Positions 11,546-22,703 of a DNA stretch of 64,000 nucleotides are shown here, in pieces (the stretch's first letter is position 1; the number at the start of each line of letters is the position of its first letter). The stretch comes from Aedes albopictus. Its lineage: Eukaryota > Arthropoda > Insecta > Diptera > Culicidae. The DNA lies in NCBI RefSeq assembly GCF_035046485.1, contig NW_026917432.1, positions 36,001-100,000 on the forward strand. Reading direction: 5' to 3'. The position numbers and the translations under genes were made by a program. The notes under the pieces were generated by a model. That model was not told where the DNA came from. It did not search any database and worked only from the letters and a program-made list of their open reading frames with translations.

Positions 11546-12364
11546 CGGCTCTTTACCCCTAGACATCATACTATACCAACCGGCATGCCGGCGTGCGGGG
11601 GAGACGTGTGTGTGTTTTCACTTTCCATTTCAATTCTTAGCTACAGTTTTCCGCCTTCTTGAGTCTAACGATATTTGGCTTTTAAAAATAGAACGTAGTC
11701 CATACTATTTCTCACCCCACACATGAAGTGATAATTTGCCTAGTAGTAGCTTTTAGAATGCACCTCTGACGCAAACCGACTGAGCTACTACTCCATGAAT
11801 GTTATATGATCGTCTGTTGTTGTTGAATTAGCAAGACTATCAAATTTAAATTTGCTGTCCAAAGTTTTGAACATAAGTGGAAGTCGTAGTATGTTGAAAT
11901 CGGTTGGTTGTTTGAGGAATGGAGGCGAACAAGTTGAGCACGAAAAGCTACCGAGCGTGAGAATTGCTCCAATACGCATCTATTAAGCTTTTTGAACAAT
12001 TTACCCAATTAATCGCGTGTTACAATCTTGATTGGATATCTGTTGTACGATTTTCTCTTATGTCAACCCCCCCCCCCTCGGATTTTTTTTTTTTTTTGTT
12101 GAAATTCGACATTTTGAAGGGGAACACAAATAAAATATTTAGGAAATTTAGAAATTTTAAAGTGAAATTAGAGCCGACGAGAAAAGTTCTTACCAAATCC
12201 GAGGAATTTGGCGATTTTGTCATGTAAGGTATTATCTAGGGGCGAGGCAACTTAGATGTTGATTTGCGATAATTGGTGAATTAGGAAATATTAAAATGCC
12301 GGAAAACAAGACTTAAAACTTAACAGAGAGTTCTTCAATGTTGGTACATGTTGTCGCTTTGATA

Positions 12365-13255
12365 TTAACCTTCACATACCCGACCCCCAACATCTCATTT
12401 TCAAAATGCTGGTATTTCAACAAATTTCATCCGATGTTTTTGAAGTCGCCCTTAATCGATCATAAATTGGTGCAAGTTTATTACACCCAAGTGGCCATGC
12501 AACCATTCCGGAGATATTCCAGATTGTACTGGGGTCAGGGAGAGTGCTGAAATGGCTAAAAATGATTATTTCGTGTGTTATTGTGTTTGAACCATCGATT
12601 TTCAGCGAAATTTTCATTGCGAAAAATAAAACACAACTGCGATAATCAGATATGAATAAGTTGACCCATCTGGATCACCGTGACAGGTTCCGCGGGGGCC
12701 TCATTGGGGACACTTCTGGTTTTCATCCAAAACATGTCGTGCGACATATTAAACTTCATGATTTCGAATGACTGAGTCAGAAACGATGCCCTGAAGCCTG
12801 TATCAACTAATATGGCCACCCCGGAACATCTAGCATAGGTTCCACGGGGGTGACATAGGGGACATTTCTGGATTGCAACCAAAACTTGCCGTGCGACGTA
12901 TCAAACTTAATGATTTCGAGAGAATGGGGCAGAAAAAAATGACTGAAGTATGTATCAACTGATGTGGCTGCTCCGGAACACTTGGAACAGGTTCCGTGGG
13001 GGCCTCTCAAACACAATAACACATAAAATAATCACTTTTAGCCATTTTGCAAAACAGAGACCTCCCCCACCCCCTGACCCCAGTACAATCCGGAATATCT
13101 CCGGAATGGTTCGGGATATTACATGGCCATTTGAGTGTAATAAACTTTCACCAATTTATGATCGATTGAGGGCGACGTCAAAAAAATCGGATGAAAATAA
13201 TGAAATGCCAGCATTTTGAAAATGAGTTGTCGGGGGTCGGGTATGTGAAGGTTAA
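12365..13255. mobile_element. Long-TIR element with internal tandem repeats
   Basis: The terminal inverted repeats are about 230-250 bp (12365-12592 and 13006-13255). They run from TTAACCTTCACATACCCGAC on the left to its complement on the right. The interior (about 12670-13000) holds two to three imperfect copies of a unit of about 153 bp, recognisable by GGTTCC(A/G)(C/T)GGGGG and by CGTGCGAC(A/G)TAT at 12736 and 12889. There is no transposase frame, and the frames on both strands reflect the symmetry. A non-autonomous transposon is the likely nature. Confidence 0.7.
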
Positions 13256-14749
13256 ATGTATTTTTGTTGGCAATTATGATCATGGACGTTGTAGTTTCGC
13301 GACAACACATCAATGTGATCAGATCATCTTGCGTCACCTGTCACGTGAAACGAATGAATCCGTGTGAAATGATCAAGCCGGTCGACAACGAACCAAATCT
13401 TCGCGATTCTATAACATTCCCCAGAAAACCATTCCCCAGAATACCAATCCCCAGAATTCAATTCCCCAGAAAACCATTTCCCAGAATGTACCATTCCCCA
13501 GAATGTACCATTTCCCAGAAATCCATTCCCCAGAAATCCATTCCCCAGAATGCACCATTCCCCAGAAATCCATTCCCCAGAATGTACCATTCCCCAGAAA
13601 AGCTTAATATACTCTGCTAAAAAGTTTAATTCGATACACAAACAGTAAAATGTTGATCATAATGATATGTTATACCCCGGACAGACATGTGATACGAGTA
13701 TGATTCCTGTACAACGGTACGCAGTGTCAAGAAAATTCTAACAAGGCTGACTTGAACTGAGAGAATTTTCAGTATGGCACTCATTTCAAGCGTAATTGTA
13801 CAGTGATTCTTGTATCACATGTGTGTCATAAGTATTATAGGCAAGGATTTTAACATTATAATGTTATTAAGAGCAAATGTCTATTTCTTGTACGGTATAT
13901 GTAACAAATTAAGATAAAAATGTATACATACATACATATCCATAAAAATATTCTACAATGGTTCAAACGTTGAATTACCATTGTACACAGTTGCATGTTG
14001 ATCTTTAAACCTATCTTGAAAGTTTACAAACTGTTAGTTGCGTTGCTATAAAATGTTTTGTTTTTGACAGATTTGTGAAAATTGTGCAGCACTTGTTTTA
14101 CGATGAATAACGTTTTAAAAGCAATGTGCAAAATTTACAGAGAAAACTCATATTCTTCTGATGTTGTTCAGTGTACAAGATACTCAAGACTCAACTGACC
14201 ACGTTTTTCTTTGCAAACGGTTGGAGGGATCCATCCCAATGGCTGTTCCTAATTATTCGCTTCAAAGGCTCTTCATTCATGCGGTATGAGAAGGGCTTTC
14301 ATCGTTGTTCCAATACTATGGAATGGAATAGAAAAAGTGAACATATTGGCGATCAAATGTGAGGTTAAGTAACGCAAAATTTTCAACTTTGGAAGCAAAA
14401 ACAACATATTTCTGGCCAATACATTGCATGAAAGTTAGGAGATTCTGCAATAATTTCACTTTTCTTCCATTTGTAGCATTAGTAATTCAGTCTAGGGTTC
14501 GTAATTAACTGTTTTAGAAAAGCGCCACCTGCGCAATTTAGCTTTGCGTTTGATGGTCAATAAGCAGTTTTAATGCCAACAATTCTAAATATTTTTAATG
14601 AAGAAGGGAAAAAGTATCATTGTTTTCCTTTTGGCATTAAAAAACCCTACAATGTTCCTTCTTTTTAAACAATATTCTTCTTAAAATTAAGGCAATTATA
14701 ATTTTTTTTTAAATTATAACTGCTTACATTTTCAACATAGATTCTCCCT

Positions 14750-15910
14750 TCTTTTCTACATATATGCACTTTTCAGGAAATTATGGGCATTATTACAACC
14801 ACCGGTGTTAACTTGCTGTTAAATTTATTATATATATATTTTTTTTAAATTTCTAAACACCTGTGCTTGTGGTGCCGATTGTAACTAGCCTAAACATTGT
14901 AACTCGACAGAACAGCCTATGTAGAAAAGAAGGGAACATCTTTGTTGAAAAAGTAAGCAGTTGTGATGCCGATAATTTCCTGAAAAGTGCAATTCGAAAG
15001 AACAGCCTATGCAGCAAAGAAGGAAAAGTCTATGTAGAAAATGAAAGCAGTTATAATTCCAATAATTGTACCAATTGCCTAAATTCTAAAAAAGCTTGTT
15101 TAAAAAAAGGAACAGTGTTGGGTTTTTGAATGCCGCAAGGAAATAATGTCACCACAGACAAACAGACGTAACACTTCGAACATTTTTCGATTTAAATTTT
15201 AGTGGGTTCGGTTAATTCTAAAAGGACTGAATTTGGCCAATTATAAACCAGGTGGCAGTAGTGAGCAAACGTCAAACTCAAACAAAAACCATGCGAGCGC
15301 CGCGAATTGGCAGTTGGTCAACTCTCAAGTTTTCAAATAAACCGTTAAATCGATGTACGATGGCAATTATCAGAGTGTTACGTTTTCTTCTTCGTTAAAA
15401 AAATGTTTGAGTCGTTATAAGAATTGTTGGCATTACAACTGCTTATATGTTTATCAGAAATTTTCCCTTCTTTTGCATAGGCTGTTCTTTCCAGTTGCAC
15501 TTTTCAAGAAATTATCGGCATTGCAACTGCTTACTTTTTTCTCGACTTTTTTTACATAGATTCTCCCTTCTTTTTTGCATAGGCTGTTCTTTCGAATTGC
15601 ACTTTTCGGGAAATTATGGGCATTACAGCCTCCACCGGTGTTAAAATTGCTGTTATATTTATTTCATATTTTTTTCTAAATTTCTAAACACCTGTGCTTG
15701 AGGTGCCGATAATTGCCTGAATAGTGTAACTTGAAAGAATAGCCTATGCAGAAAAGAAGGAAAGAAGTTTTGATGCCGATAATTTACTGAAAAGTACAAT
15801 TCGAAAGAACAGCCTATGCAGAAAAGAAGGAAAAATGTATATTGAAAAAGTAAGCAGCTGCGATGCCAATAATTATACCAATAGCCTAAATTGTAAAGGC
15901 AAATCATGCT
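14750..15910. repeat. Tandem and inverted repeats around a CCTATGCAGAAAAGAAGG unit
   Basis: The block AAAGAACAGCCTATGCAG plus AAAAGAAGG is repeated in both orientations (for example near 14910, 15000, 15475, 15575, 15735, 15805). It alternates with AAGTAAGCAGTTGTGATGCC-type stretches. The outer copies at about 14750-14880 and 15600-15710 mirror each other (ACACCTGTGCTTG, ACCGGTGTTAA). The frames of 65-91 codons here are translations of these repeats. Confidence 0.7.
15153..15385. mobile_element. CACAGAC-ended MITE, right end lost
   Basis: It starts CACAGACAAACAGACGTAAC and shares its body with the complete copy at 22451-22703 in reverse orientation. Shared landmarks are CTAAAAGGACTGAATTTGG, the GGTGGCAGTAGTGAGCAAAC stretch and the end GAGTGTTACG. 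The last 15 or so bases of the right terminus are missing. It sits inside the 13405-16191 element. Confidence 0.75.
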
Positions 15911-16199
15911 TATTTCCGAAGTTTTTCTTGTCAAATAAGAATTTTTGGCAGGATGTTTCTTCTGGGTATTTTTTACGAATAAATATTTGATTTTTAGCTA
16001 TAAATATAAACCATTCAGAATTAAAGCAATAGTTTTATTTTTTTTCTGGGGAATGGTACATTCTGGGGAATAGATTTCTGGGGAATGGTACATTCTGGGG
16101 AATGGGTTTCTGGGAAATGGTTTTCTGGGGAATGGTACATTCTGGGGAATGGAATTCTGGGGATTGGTTTTCTGGGGAATGTTATAGAATCATCTTCGC

Positions 16200-16992
16200 C
16201 GTACCGCATATCTTCCAAAACTGCCGCAAACACCAGTTCTCAACGCATCACCTGTTCGTCAAGTTCAACGTGGCATAAGGCGGTAGTTGGTGAGACACTA
16301 ACCAATACAGTACTTATGTACGGCCCCCTTCTCGAAGTCATCCCTAACGGGCGTAGGAACAGAGAGTTTCTATTGGGTCGATCCCCACATAACACGAGGA
16401 CCCACCCGAGGAAGTTGTTCAGACTCCCTTGGAAAGGATTACCAGGTGTTTAAAACTGTGCTAGGATTTTGAGTGTACTATTCAGTTCATTCGGAACTCG
16501 ACGTGGACTGACGGACAAGGTGACGGATTCGCATGCCTACCGCGTCAAAAAATGATTCACCCACTTGACCCCTTATTCATGGTGTTATGCGGCTTTATGC
16601 TTACCGTGCCAAGGAATGAATGGCTAGGGGGGGTTTAATAAAAACCTAACCACAAACGGAGCCTGTGGAGAGTATGGGCGTCCTTCACAGTATTAGGCCC
16701 TTACTACGTTATCCAGAGCAATGGTGCAGTGGACCTTGTGTTTCTCCGAGATAATCAGTTGCCCTTCTTAAGTCTCAAATTTGAGGCTAAATAAGGGCGG
16801 GATTATTCAAATGTTGTTAATTGGCTTACATTAGTACCTAAATGGGTTCGCTTGATGCGTTTTGCCATTGGAATTTTTCAATTGACACCGATTTGGTTTG
16901 TCGTTGATATTTCCTTTTTGTGCTGTGATTGTGATGAGTGTAATCCTGCCTAGTTTGAGTAGTAGCTACGGCTAGGAAACCTCAGATTAATC
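16200..16992. other. Coding-like or transposon-derived block, unidentified
   Basis: Composition is clearly less AT-rich than the flanks. The frame that is open before the 13405-16191 insertion (from about 13264) continues after it when one copy of the 8-bp duplication is counted, until a TAG near 16288. It contains a C-x2-C pair and basic residues. This suggests that an older element or retrotransposon was interrupted. I cannot name the family, and the rest of the block has no long frame. Confidence 0.35.
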
Positions 16993-17088
16993 TTGTACCG
17001 ACTTTTTGAACCCTCTAAGCAGAATACCCTCTTCGAATGATTGTAATCAGTTTCGTACCTTTTAATTCCGCCCTAATTGCTTATCCTT

Positions 17089-17134
17089 TGACAGATACGC
17101 GTATTTCGACTACCACTTATAATCTTCCTCAGTG
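17089..17134 (-). ncRNA. Mirror hammerhead-like motif in the left arm
   Basis: On the minus strand: CTGAGGA, an extra A, stem II GATTAT / GTAGTC, GAAA, TACGCGTA, TC, TGTCA. The core matches the plus-strand copy, but the 5' strand of stem I is CCA rather than TGACA. Stem I would instead need TTATCC paired with GGATAA further out, so cleavage is less certain. Confidence 0.45.
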
Positions 17135-17140
17135 GATAAC

Positions 17141-17189
17141 TGACACTGAGGAAGATTACAAGTGGTAGTCGAAATACGCGTATCTGTCA
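17141..17189 (+). ncRNA. Hammerhead ribozyme-like motif
   Basis: In order: stem I 5' strand TGACA (17141-17145), core CTGAGGA (17146-17152), one extra A, stem II GATTAC / GTAGTC (17154-17159 with 17165-17170, six pairs including one G-T) around a 5-nt loop, core GAAA (17171-17174), very short stem III TACGCGTA (17175-17182), the TC before the expected cleavage site (17183-17184), and stem I 3' strand TGTCA (17185-17189). All invariant hammerhead positions (CTGANGA, GAAA, TH) are present. The extra A before stem II and the tiny stem III resemble my recollection of Penelope-type hammerheads. Activity is not shown. Confidence 0.6.
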
Positions 17190-17244
17190 AAGGATAAGCA
17201 ATTAGGGCGGAATTAAAAGGTACAAAACTGATTACACTCACTCA

Positions 17245-18689
17245 GATCAATTTTCAGCGTAAAAAACGTGTGTAGCCCAAGTGGCTCTACTTCAAAAAGT
17301 TCATTTTCCTAGCGTAACCTTGTGAACCCAATTTAGCATATTTCATTATAAATAAATTGACGTGCGTCGAGCATGCTATGTATGTTTTAGAATAACGTTA
17401 ACAGTATGTTTCAACCTTTCCTTATGGATGCCTTCAAGGAAGCTCTTATTTTCAGCATCTTTTCACTGATATTTGGCAGTATTGCTACGCTGATTATATC
17501 ATCTGACACTCGCACGGATGACGAAATTAACAAAAACTAATTCCAAGGCAAATAATGATATAACCAGTAAGGAAATGATTGCTCTTCGTGCAGATCAGCC
17601 TAATTTAGTGAATAATTCTAAAAATTTTGGTCATCTCTTCATCAAATCTGTGAAAGTTATGAAAATACGACCCAGGGGGTCAAAAATACATAGGGGTCCA
17701 AATTATATTGGTTACTCTATATTGTTGATTATGTGTTATCTTAAATTTTCAATATAATCAATTAATCATGGAACATACGCATTACAGCACGAAATCCAAT
17801 AAGCATAACGTCGTCATTCGAAACGCACTATGACTATGAACGACCAAGCATCTCCATTCCCGGAAACTAGCGAAGTTACATAACTGTCAAAATTATGAAC
17901 CTGTTTTTATCGTTGTAAATGATTAGGCATATTCTTATCTACTTATCCTAGTTCTATATTCATAGCACAGCCGTTATTTTTGTATCCAGATTGCTGCAGG
18001 TACGATCTTTACATAAAATATGCAATGCTTCTTGCACCACTACATTCAACTGCGTTATCAAAATTGCCTCTTTTAACAGTAATTGGAGCACTGAATCGCT
18101 ACTAGATGCACCGTGCAAACCCCGTCAAACCAGGAATGCACGATTCGAAGACCCAACCTGCCCGCTTCCACCAGTCAGTGCATTAGATCGGGATTTCACA
18201 CGCGTTTGCCATCAACAACATGCTAGAGGGAAAAACTAAAATAAAAATAGATCACATTGAACTAGAACTCGGCTTTCACTTTCAGCGAACTTGAAAGAAG
18301 AGTTCGCGGCTAAAATAACACGCGCCATTTGGCCAACCAAGATCATCGCATCGTTTAGTATTAATATCGCAGTCAGAATATAGCGACATCACCGGTGGGG
18401 GCATTTTACCGTTGGCGTTGTCGCACTAAATATGTAGATACATTTGCAAAATTAGATGAATGTTTGTAGTCTTTGAATGAAATGGCTTCGTAGCATAGCA
18501 CAATAGCGTTAAGTCATTTTTCGACTTATTTCATTGCATAGTTCGTAAGAATCGCGTATTTCTGTAACACATGATGTACATGTTTGGATAATGCTACTCC
18601 AAAAGTCAACATGACACATCGTGAAAATTACCTTATGCACATCGTCGCTTTAACCAACCTTTAAAGATTACAGAGAAATTCGTTTTGAT
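17245..18689. other. No gene seen; a few unique-looking stretches
   Basis: No frame has a recognisable domain. The stretch at about 18110-18420 is less AT-rich and not obviously repetitive, so a 5' noncoding exon or enhancer is possible, but no splice or promoter signal settles it. Confidence 0.4.
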
Positions 18690-19015
18690 CCATATTTATC
18701 CGTAGTTCCTTTATGTATTTCATTATTGAATGCTTTGAAATGCTTCTTCCACCTTTCGATCACTTCACGTTGGTCAGGATGAAGTGAGCTACTATTACCA
18801 AAAGAACGGCACAATTTTTCCATTTCCTCACATTCTGCAGCGTTATCTTTCTTTGCTTTAGCTGTACTCAGGCAGTCCTCTAGATCCTGGTAACTCTACT
18901 TTGAGATTCTGCATGAATGTGATACCGACAACAGGTTGCTTCAATCGCTTTAATTCAAGGCCTTCGACATTCACAGAAAATAGACGTCTCACTCTACTCA
19001 TTTTCCATCTTTAAG
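18690..19015 (-). pseudogene. Possible LINE fragment (segment before the RT domain)
   Basis: Read on the minus strand, one frame gives a Lys/Glu-rich stretch ending in a sequence like DQREVIERWKKHFKAFNN. This resembles the linker just before reverse transcriptase in many non-LTR elements (a W-x2-HF-x2-L/F-x-N pattern). Stops interrupt the frame near 18870. It may belong to the same group as the LINE at 24568-26745, but that is a guess from a short motif. Confidence 0.35.
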
Positions 19016-19119
19016 CTTTATAAATGTTAGTTCAAATACTCTGTAGTTCACGAATCGCTCGCCAAGTATACGTCGTTAGATCATCTTATCTAAAATTTTC
19101 TCTACGAATTCCCCAAAGT

Positions 19120-20090
19120 GTTTCAGCAGGAATTCTACTAAATAATTGTTTAGAAATTACTTCAGGAGTTAAACTAAGAATTGCTGTAGAAATTTTTCGG
19201 GAGTATCTTTAAAAATTATCCCCAGTGAGAATTCTTCCCTGCGGGAATTTTTCTATGAATTCTTTAAACAATTTCTTCAGTCGTTCATTTAGCAATCCTT
19301 ACTAAATATGCATGCACAAATTGCCATAAGAGTTTTTTTAACTTCATCCAAGATTTCCTTCTGAAATTCCTTCAGGAGAAAAATATATTTTGCTTTTCCC
19401 AACTGATGAAACTAAACAAAATTACACGTCTCTTGGAGGATTTCCCTGGATTCCCTGAAGGAACCCCAAGAGGAATCTCCAAAAAAAAAAACTCTAAAAG
19501 AAATTGCTGTAGGAACGCCTAGGCCCTTGAGGATTTTTTGAAAGAACTACTAAAGAAAGCTTCTTCCTTTCTAAGAATCTGGATTTCCTGAAGGAACCCC
19601 AAAAGGACTGAAAAAAAACCCTAAAAGAAATTGCTGAAGGAACGCCCTAAAGGATTTTTTAAGAAACTACTCAAGAAAGATCTCTCCTTTCTAAGAATCT
19701 ATCTAAAGCATTTCTTGAATAAATGTGTGAAATTCCAAAAAAAAGCGAAATTTCAGAAGAAACTCCTGAAGCAAGAACAGCTGAAATTGCTGAAGGAATT
19801 CCTGCACCAATTTCTGATGAAGTGTATATGTGCAGGAACTGCATAAAAAATCTTTGCAAGAAATCCTGGAGAAGAACTTTTAAAGTTATTTGTGGGAAAA
19901 TTTTTAGAAAAAAAAGATATATGAATCTCTGCCGCAACCTTTTAAACAATTCATTAGAAAAATTCTAAAGAAACTGGAGCAACGGCTGAAAGAACTCCAG
20001 GAGCTTTTGGAAACCCTGAAGCATTTCCTGAAAAAAATCATCAAAAATTTCTTGGAGTCATGTTCAAGGAACTTTATAAGATACACAGGA
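19120..20090. repeat. Low-complexity GAATTTCTTCAG / CTGAAGGAATTTC repeat
   Basis: The stretch is made of variants of CTGAAGGAAYYYC, AAGAAATYCTTGA and their complements, with a longer near-duplicate (GGATTTCCTGAAGGAACCCC) at about 19437 and 19570. This explains the Lys/Glu/Leu-rich frames on both strands. It is likely a degenerate dispersed repeat. Confidence 0.6.
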
Positions 20091-20734
20091 GCAGGTTGAA
20101 ACGGTTTTTGAAAAGTTGAAATTCAAAGTTCTGCCAAAAAATTAATGTGTCTTGAAAACGTTTAAATTCCATGTTGTCAGTTTTGGCAGAGCCCTAACTT
20201 TTTTAGGAAAAATACTGAAGTCTTACTTTTTACTCAAAAACTTGTACTAATTCTAATGAACATATTTTGAGCTATTTGTTCCATCCCGCCCCATACAGCC
20301 AGGTAAGTTGAAACGGATCAACAATTTTCAAATGTTAACAAAATTCGCAAAGGTAGTGCTGGTCTTAACCAAGTAAAACGTAATGTAATTGGGCCCTAAT
20401 TACTTTTAAAATGTAATTACTAGTATATTATGGGACGGGCTCATTATAATATGAGGCGTCCGATTTGAATGCGGTCTTTGCTGAAGTTGTAGCTCATAGA
20501 GTGGCCTAGGAGTACCAAGAGTCAAGTAATCCTCTAGAGCACTTGGGGAAATACTACGATCGATTGAATGAAAAGCATCGTTTTCCCATACAAACTTTGA
20601 AGGACTTGTGCTGTCTCCATTTTCAACCGAATGGGCTCAAATTTTGGGAGATGGCATATATTTTGGTAACGAATAGAAAAAGTGGCGTGGAGCAAAAAAG
20701 ATCTTTTGAACCACCCTAACATGATCCGCATTTA

Positions 20735-21019
20735 GGACCCATATAGCCGAGGCGGTAAACGCACGGGTATTCAGCATGACCATGCTGAGGGTGATGGGTT
20801 CGATTTCCGGTCGATCCAGGATCTTTTCGTAATGGAAATTTCCTTGACTTCCTTGGGCATAGAGTATCTTCGTGCCTGCCACACGATATATGCATGCAAA
20901 ATGGTTATTTATTGGCAGAGGAAGCTCTCAGTTAATAACTGTGGAAGTGCTCATAGAACACTAAGCTGAGAAGCAGGCTTTGTCCCAATGAGGACGTTAC
21001 GCCAAGAAGAGAGAGAGAG
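20735..21019 (+). mobile_element. tRNA-derived SINE, complete, with 14-bp TSD
   Basis: The tRNA-like head has an A-box-like TAGCCGAGGCGGTAAACGC and a B-box GGGTTCGATTTCC. The body carries CTCTCAGTTAATAACTGTG and CTGAGAAGCAGGCTTTGTCC, and the 3' end is an AGAAGAGAGAGAGAGA run. A perfect 14-bp direct repeat, ATGATCCGCATTTA, flanks it at 20721-20734 and 21020-21033. An antisense fragment of the same family lies at 4456-4580. Confidence 0.9.
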
Positions 21020-21134
21020 ATGATCCGCATTTAAATAAATAAAATGTGATCCTTGAAAAACTTATACTTTTAAACGAATTTTTATTTTTTTTAATGCGTA
21101 AATATGCTCATCCTACACTGAAATAAATGTTGTA

Positions 21135-21494
21135 GTTTCTTCCGAAACCATGGTAAAATTAAGAACTGCACCAACAATTTCAAACCGAATCCAAAATTCT
21201 GTTAATTGTTCTAAAATATTGTCAATATTTCCATGCGTGCGGTACCGTTGACTGAAAATATTCTTGATGCTACTATTTTGGTATTTTAATTTCAACCATG
21301 TCGACTTGAACGTTGCGCGTGTTGGATAAACATGGTCAAAAATACAACATCAAAATTGTACCATCAATAATGTTTTCAGTCAACGGTACCGCATGCATGG
21401 CAATATTGACAATGTTTCAGTACAATCAACAGAATTTTGCATTCGGTTGAAAATCGTTGGTGCAGTTCTTAATTTTACCTTGGTTTCGGTAGGA
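21135..21494. mobile_element. Foldback element
   Basis: The arms at about 21135-21271 and 21361-21494 are imperfect reverse complements; GTCAATATTTCCATGCGTGC pairs with GCATGCATGGCAATATTGAC, and GGTACCGTTGACTGAAAATA with its near complement. The loop is about 90 bp. It is directly followed by copy 2 of the dispersed repeat, so both may be parts of one larger element. Confidence 0.65.
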
Positions 21495-21790
21495 ACCAGT
21501 GAATCAAAATTCAACTATCGCGCAACAATAATGACAATGTCGCAACCTGTATTAGTTGCGACAAAACAACACATGCGACATAAGTTTGTCCCAACTTGAA
21601 AAAAATGGGATTAACATCGTACACAACGAGTTTAGAGATTTTTAAGCCTTGCATTGCGATTTTCGAACGGTAACTTCGAGTCGGTAAACACTGCAACTCT
21701 GATGAAGCTCTATCATCAAACAGTTTCGACTTTGGGTTAGTAATAATTGATAATTCACGAGTTGAAAAGAACGCAACAAATTCAGCTTCC
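21494..21790. repeat. Dispersed repeat, copy 2 (partner at 6712-6992)
   Basis: Direct-orientation copy of 6712-6992. The 150-codon minus-strand frame across this area is produced by the repeat and shows no domain. Confidence 0.7.
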
Positions 21791-22450
21791 GTTTTGTCTG
21801 CAACAAAAAATTTCGAGATCATGTCATTATCTGTTACCAGTAGGGATAAAGAGTAATCGTCGCACCTTCTTTGTTGCTTGTTTTGTGCCTCTTTTGTCTG
21901 ACAATTCTCTTCACTGGTAGGAACTACAACAAAATTTACTTCAGTGTAGGGGACTACTATCATGATTTTTCTTAAATAAAAATACCGATGTTGACTAGTT
22001 TTTGAAGCCTTCGTTTCATCTCACCTCGCATTTCGACTTGCCCCGAGTTACCTTAACATTATCAATTTAAAAATGCTAATGCACGCATGCGGTGCTTAGT
22101 GCATTAACATGTATTAACATGTCTCTCCAGCCATTCTGAAATGGATATCTGAATCTGCAGTAGAGCTATTTTCTTCGAACTTAACGATTAGAACTGTTCA
22201 TCAATATTACTGCCAGACAGTGGGCGCTAGTTGGATCATACACACACAAAGTTATAATTTTGAGTGTGGATTTGAACATTTCATCTGACACCTCTATTCC
22301 AAGTGATGTGTCTGTGTATTTGTGGTATATTATAATTACAGAGAGTTTCGAATGCCCTTAGACTATAATCAGATAGTGGTCAAAAGCGACGTTTATGCCA
22401 CGATTTGTCCTTATGGCGATTATGTTCAGAAAATAGTCGAATAGCGAATC

Positions 22451-22703
22451 CACAGACAAACAGACGTAACACTCTGATAATTCTCATCGTACACCGATTT
22501 ACCGGTCTTTTTCAAAATTTGATAGTTGGCCAACTGCCCAACCGTGGCGCTCGCATAATTTTTGTTCGAGTTTGACATGTGCTCACTACCGCCACCTAGT
22601 TGGTGGTCGGCCAAACTTAATCCTTTTAGCATTGGGCGAATATGTTTCCGTGACTATGATTTGAATCGAAAAATGTTCGAAGTGTTACGTCTGTTTGTCT
22701 GTG
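22451..22703. mobile_element. CACAGAC-ended MITE, complete, 7-bp TSD
   Basis: The termini are CACAGACAAACAGACGTAACAC and its complement, GTGTTACGTCTGTTTGTCTGTG. The flanking direct repeat is GCGAATC at 22444-22450 and 22704-22710. Length is 253 bp, with no coding capacity. Related copies lie at 15153-15385, 39288-39470 and 57545-57798. Confidence 0.85.

Larger units (their letters stand above)
9410..12364. other. Gene-free stretch, partly less AT-rich
   Basis: The part from about 10400 to 11750 has more balanced composition than its surroundings. Its open frames (92-120 codons) show no recognisable domain, and none can be linked to a splice pattern. It could hold a distal promoter or 5' noncoding exon of br, but nothing proves this. 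A TCGG microsatellite lies at 11521-11545, and a run of C followed by T lies near 12067-12098. Confidence 0.4.
13405..16191. mobile_element. 2.8-kb TIR element with CATTCCCCAGAA arrays and 8-bp TSD
   Basis: The left end reads GATTCTATAACATTCCCCAG and the right end its exact complement. Behind each end lies an array of a 12-bp unit, CATTCCCCAGAA or variants, at 13412-13603 and in opposite orientation at 16042-16185. The flanks carry a perfect 8-bp direct repeat, ATCTTCGC, at 13397-13404 and 16192-16199. An 8-bp duplication fits hAT-type insertion. The interior carries a maze of repeats (14750-15910) and a MITE fragment. No transposase frame is present. Confidence 0.8.
16993..17244. repeat. Palindromic repeat with hammerhead-type motifs
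   Basis: The arms 17035-17133 and 17141-17244 are near-perfect complements; GACAGATACGCGTATTTCGA pairs with TCGAAATACGCGTATCTGTC. About 42 bp (16993-17034) extend the left side and recur inverted at the right of the 40110-40515 copy (GAACCCTCTAAGCAGAATA). Each arm encodes a hammerhead-like core, listed separately. The likely source is a pair of terminal repeats of a Penelope-like retroelement arranged head to head, because such repeats are known to carry minimal hammerheads. The element assignment is inference. Confidence 0.7.

Noticed and set aside
13412..13603. CRISPR-like regular repeats (CATTCCCCAGAA)
   Set aside because: Units are adjacent or separated by only a few bases without spacers, sit in mirrored arrays at transposon ends, and the genome is eukaryotic.
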